A stretch of 15,384 bases of DNA from NCBI GenBank assembly GCA_012515825.1, contig JAAYXQ010000158.1:1-15384 (forward strand), given 5' to 3'. A model generated the notes under the pieces. The model saw only the letters and a program-made list of their open reading frames with translations. It was not told where the DNA came from and did not search any database. Position numbers and translations under genes: made by a program. The DNA is from Fibrobacter sp. GTDB lineage: Bacteria > Fibrobacterota > Fibrobacteria > Fibrobacterales > Fibrobacteraceae. Positions 13,857-15,384 of this stretch are shown piece after piece (positions within the stretch are counted from its first letter, which is position 1; each line of letters starts with the position of its first letter).

Positions 13857-15233
13857 ATGGCAAAAAATAAAACAACGATCGAATACGTCTGTAAAGAATG
13901 CTCTTCAACATTTTCTAAATGGTCAGGCAAATGCAGTGCATGCGGTGCTTGGAGTACTCTAGAAGAACGTATCATAGAAGATAAAGCCAATAAAAGAGGT
14001 CTTGGAGGCCAAGATTTAGAAAGTTCATCTCAGACCCTTAAGAGTATTCAAAGTCAAGAAAACCAAAGGTTAAGCACAGGGAATTCAGAATTTGACCGAA
14101 CTCTTGGTGGAGGGCTTGCTCCAGGGTCTTTAATTTTAATCGGTGGAGATCCAGGCATAGGAAAATCGACTCTTGTTTTACAAACTCTTGCCACCATGTC
14201 TGCTGCAAATGTAAAAACGCTTTACGTTAGTGGTGAAGAAAGTGCTGTTCAAGTTAAAATTAGAAGTGAACGATTAGAGCTTTCTGGAAGCGATATGCTT
14301 TTAATGTGTGAAACCAATTTGGAAAAAGTGTTAGCAGAAGCAAAACGTATCCAACCAGAAATTTTAGTCATTGATTCAATTCAAACCGTTTATAAAACAG
14401 AACTACCTGGTACGCCAGGAAGCGTGACACAACTACGAGAATGTACACTCGAGCTAATGGTTTACGCAAAAAACACTGGGTGTATCACGATTCTTGTGGG
14501 GCACGTAACAAAAGATGGTCAAATCGCTGGACCAAGAATTTTAGAACATATGGTCGATACGGTAGCGTATTTTGAAGGAGATCGAAATCATCAATATCGC
14601 GTACTTAGAACGATAAAAAATCGATTTGGGGCTACCGATGAAATCGGTGTTTTTGAAATGACTTCTAGAGGATTAGAAGCCGTGGAGAATCCAAGTAAAG
14701 TGTTTTTACAAAATAGCGAAGAGCCTTTACCTGGAAGTGTTATTAGTTGCACTTTAGAAGGCACTAGAGCTCTTCTTTTTGAAACCCAAGCTCTTGTATC
14801 ACAAACGAATTATGCGGTTCCTCAACGTGTCGCTGCAGGCATTGATCCAAAACGTCTAACGATTATTCTTGCCCTACTAGAAAAATTCGCATCCATTCGT
14901 ATTGGATCATCAGATGTATTTGCATCTATTGCAGGCGGCCTTAAAGTAAATGATGCAGGAACAGATTTAGCACTCGCATTAGCAATTGCAAGCAATTTAT
15001 TAAGTATTCCTATGCCTAAACAAAGTCTTGTGATTGGAGAACTGGGGCTTTCAGGAGAAGTTCGATCCGTAAATCTTTTAGAATGGCGAATTAAAGAAGC
15101 CATGCGTCTTGGTTTTGGGGAAATATTAATCCCTGCCTCAGGTAAGATCCCGAAAATTTCTAATGAGATTAAGATTACAAAAGTGGCTAAAATTCAAGAA
15201 GCCGTTGACTGGCTAAAAAACTCCGTAAATTAA
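13857..15233 (+). CDS. radA: DNA repair protein RadA (Sms)
   Basis: RadA is the RecA-like hexameric helicase that promotes branch migration in homologous recombination and repair. The 458 residues match the family length and domain order. An N-terminal C4 zinc finger is intact (CKEC and CSAC, Cys12, 15, 26 and 29). Then come Walker A GGDPGIGKST (96-105), LYVSGEES (122-129), Walker B LVIDSIQT (170-177) and the RadA-specific KNRFG (254-258, followed by ATDEIG). The C-terminal Lon-like domain is at about 285-458 (DVFASIAGGLKVNDAGTDLALALA, IGELGLSGEVRSV), which in RadA is structural and lacks peptidase activity. ATG 13857 gives the usual MAKNKTTIEYVCKEC start. No disA neighbour is seen. Confidence 0.97.
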   Translation: MAKNKTTIEYVCKECSSTFSKWSGKCSACGAWSTLEERIIEDKANKRGLGGQDLESSSQTLKSIQSQENQRLSTGNSEFDRTLGGGLAPGSLILIGGDPGIGKSTLVLQTLATMSAANVKTLYVSGEESAVQVKIRSERLELSGSDMLLMCETNLEKVLAEAKRIQPEILVIDSIQTVYKTELPGTPGSVTQLRECTLELMVYAKNTGCITILVGHVTKDGQIAGPRILEHMVDTVAYFEGDRNHQYRVLRTIKNRFGATDEIGVFEMTSRGLEAVENPSKVFLQNSEEPLPGSVISCTLEGTRALLFETQALVSQTNYAVPQRVAAGIDPKRLTIILALLEKFASIRIGSSDVFASIAGGLKVNDAGTDLALALAIASNLLSIPMPKQSLVIGELGLSGEVRSVNLLEWRIKEAMRLGFGEILIPASGKIPKISNEIKITKVAKIQEAVDWLKNSVN

Positions 15234-15268
15234 ATTAATAAAATCATTTTTTGATACAAAAAAGAAAC

Positions 15269-15287
15269 CCACCGGCTAAGCCGGTGG
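15269..15287. terminator. Strong GC-rich hairpin downstream of radA
   Basis: CCACCGGC (15269-15276), loop TAA, GCCGGTGG (15280-15287): a perfect 8-bp stem. On the plus strand it is followed by TTCTTCATTT, a poor U-tract. On the minus strand it is followed by GTTTCTTTTTTG, a better one, so it may stop transcription coming from the right. It lies 35 bases after the radA stop. Hairpins of this type also occur at the ends of IS200/IS605 elements. Confidence 0.7.
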
Positions 15288-15294
15288 TTCTTCA

Positions 15295-15384
15295 TTTACG
15301 GGCATAGCCCTAGGATACTAGCAGCGCGTCGCACGCGCTGACGATTCTGGTACTTGCGATTGGTCCATACTGGCAGCCCGTAAA
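15295..15384. other. Structured non-coding tail, possible IS200/IS605-type end (cut by window edge)
   Basis: A 90-base segment with no ORF, visibly more GC-rich than the rest. Its ends are a perfect 9-bp inverted repeat: TTTACGGGC (15295-15303) and GCCCGTAAA (15376-15384, the last bases of the window). Inside are CTAG-GATA-CTAG (15310-15321) and a perfect 8-bp stem with a three-base loop (CAGCGCGT 15322-15329, ACGCGCTG 15333-15340). IS200-type elements are known to carry a terminator-like hairpin and then a structured 5' leader that hides the transposase ribosome site. The layout here fits, with a transposase gene expected beyond the edge, but no transposase is visible. A structured RNA gene is the main alternative. 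Confidence 0.4.

Noticed and set aside
15295..15384. tRNA or other standard structured RNA
   Set aside because: Despite the closing stem and internal hairpins there is no T-loop (TTCGA-like) sequence, the stem lengths are wrong for a cloverleaf, and no CCA or discriminator arrangement fits. I do not recognise tmRNA, 6S, SRP or RNase P motifs.
1..15384. CRISPR array, prophage, toxin-antitoxin pair or defence system
   Set aside because: No regularly spaced repeats, phage genes, integrase, toxin-antitoxin families or defence effector domains are visible on either strand; apart from the right edge the window is ordinary chromosome.

Overview
This is an AT-rich, densely packed stretch of bacterial chromosome with 13 protein-coding genes, one of them cut by the left edge. 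The gene content, the long disordered N-terminus on Rho, the Asp/Ser-rich exported proteins and the promoter-like TAnnTTTG elements point to the Fibrobacterota/Bacteroidota (FCB) group, possibly a low-GC relative of Fibrobacter. That placement is inference; no rRNA or other taxonomic marker is present.

Layout. Positions 1-742 (minus): folK (folate pathway) followed directly by a deoxynucleoside kinase that runs off the window. Positions 923-4884 (plus): rho, proC and an NtrC-like AAA+ regulator with a degenerate receiver domain, each about 10 bases after the previous gene. Positions 4894-8278 (minus): a four-gene operon in transcription order: an exported protein of unknown function, a FecCD-type permease, its ATPase and a TraB/GumN-family lipoprotein. 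Positions 8389-9935 (plus): nspC (polyamine synthesis) and tsaE (t6A tRNA modification). Positions 9901-12219 (minus): a geranylgeranyl-reductase-family flavoprotein, a SufE protein and a membrane-anchored protein of unknown function whose end overlaps tsaE. Positions 12343-15233 (plus): an exported pentapeptide-repeat protein with a clear intrinsic terminator, then radA. Positions 15269-15384: a more GC-rich, strongly palindromic tail with no ORF, possibly the end of an IS200/IS605-type element.

Most genes are housekeeping: folate, proline, polyamine, nucleotide salvage, Fe-S assembly, tRNA modification, transcription termination and recombination. The less ordinary parts are the transporter/GumN operon without a binding protein, the flavoprotein-SufE pair, the regulator with a pseudo-receiver, the exported pentapeptide protein with a strongly basic tail, and the structured right edge.

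Regulatory reading. folK and nspC carry the identical octamer TATATTTG exactly four bases before their start codons, with no usable Shine-Dalgarno site. This matches the Bacteroidota -7 promoter element TAnnTTTG and suggests leaderless transcripts. Weaker versions precede several other first genes. rho and the pentapeptide gene have clear Shine-Dalgarno sites with similar elements further upstream.
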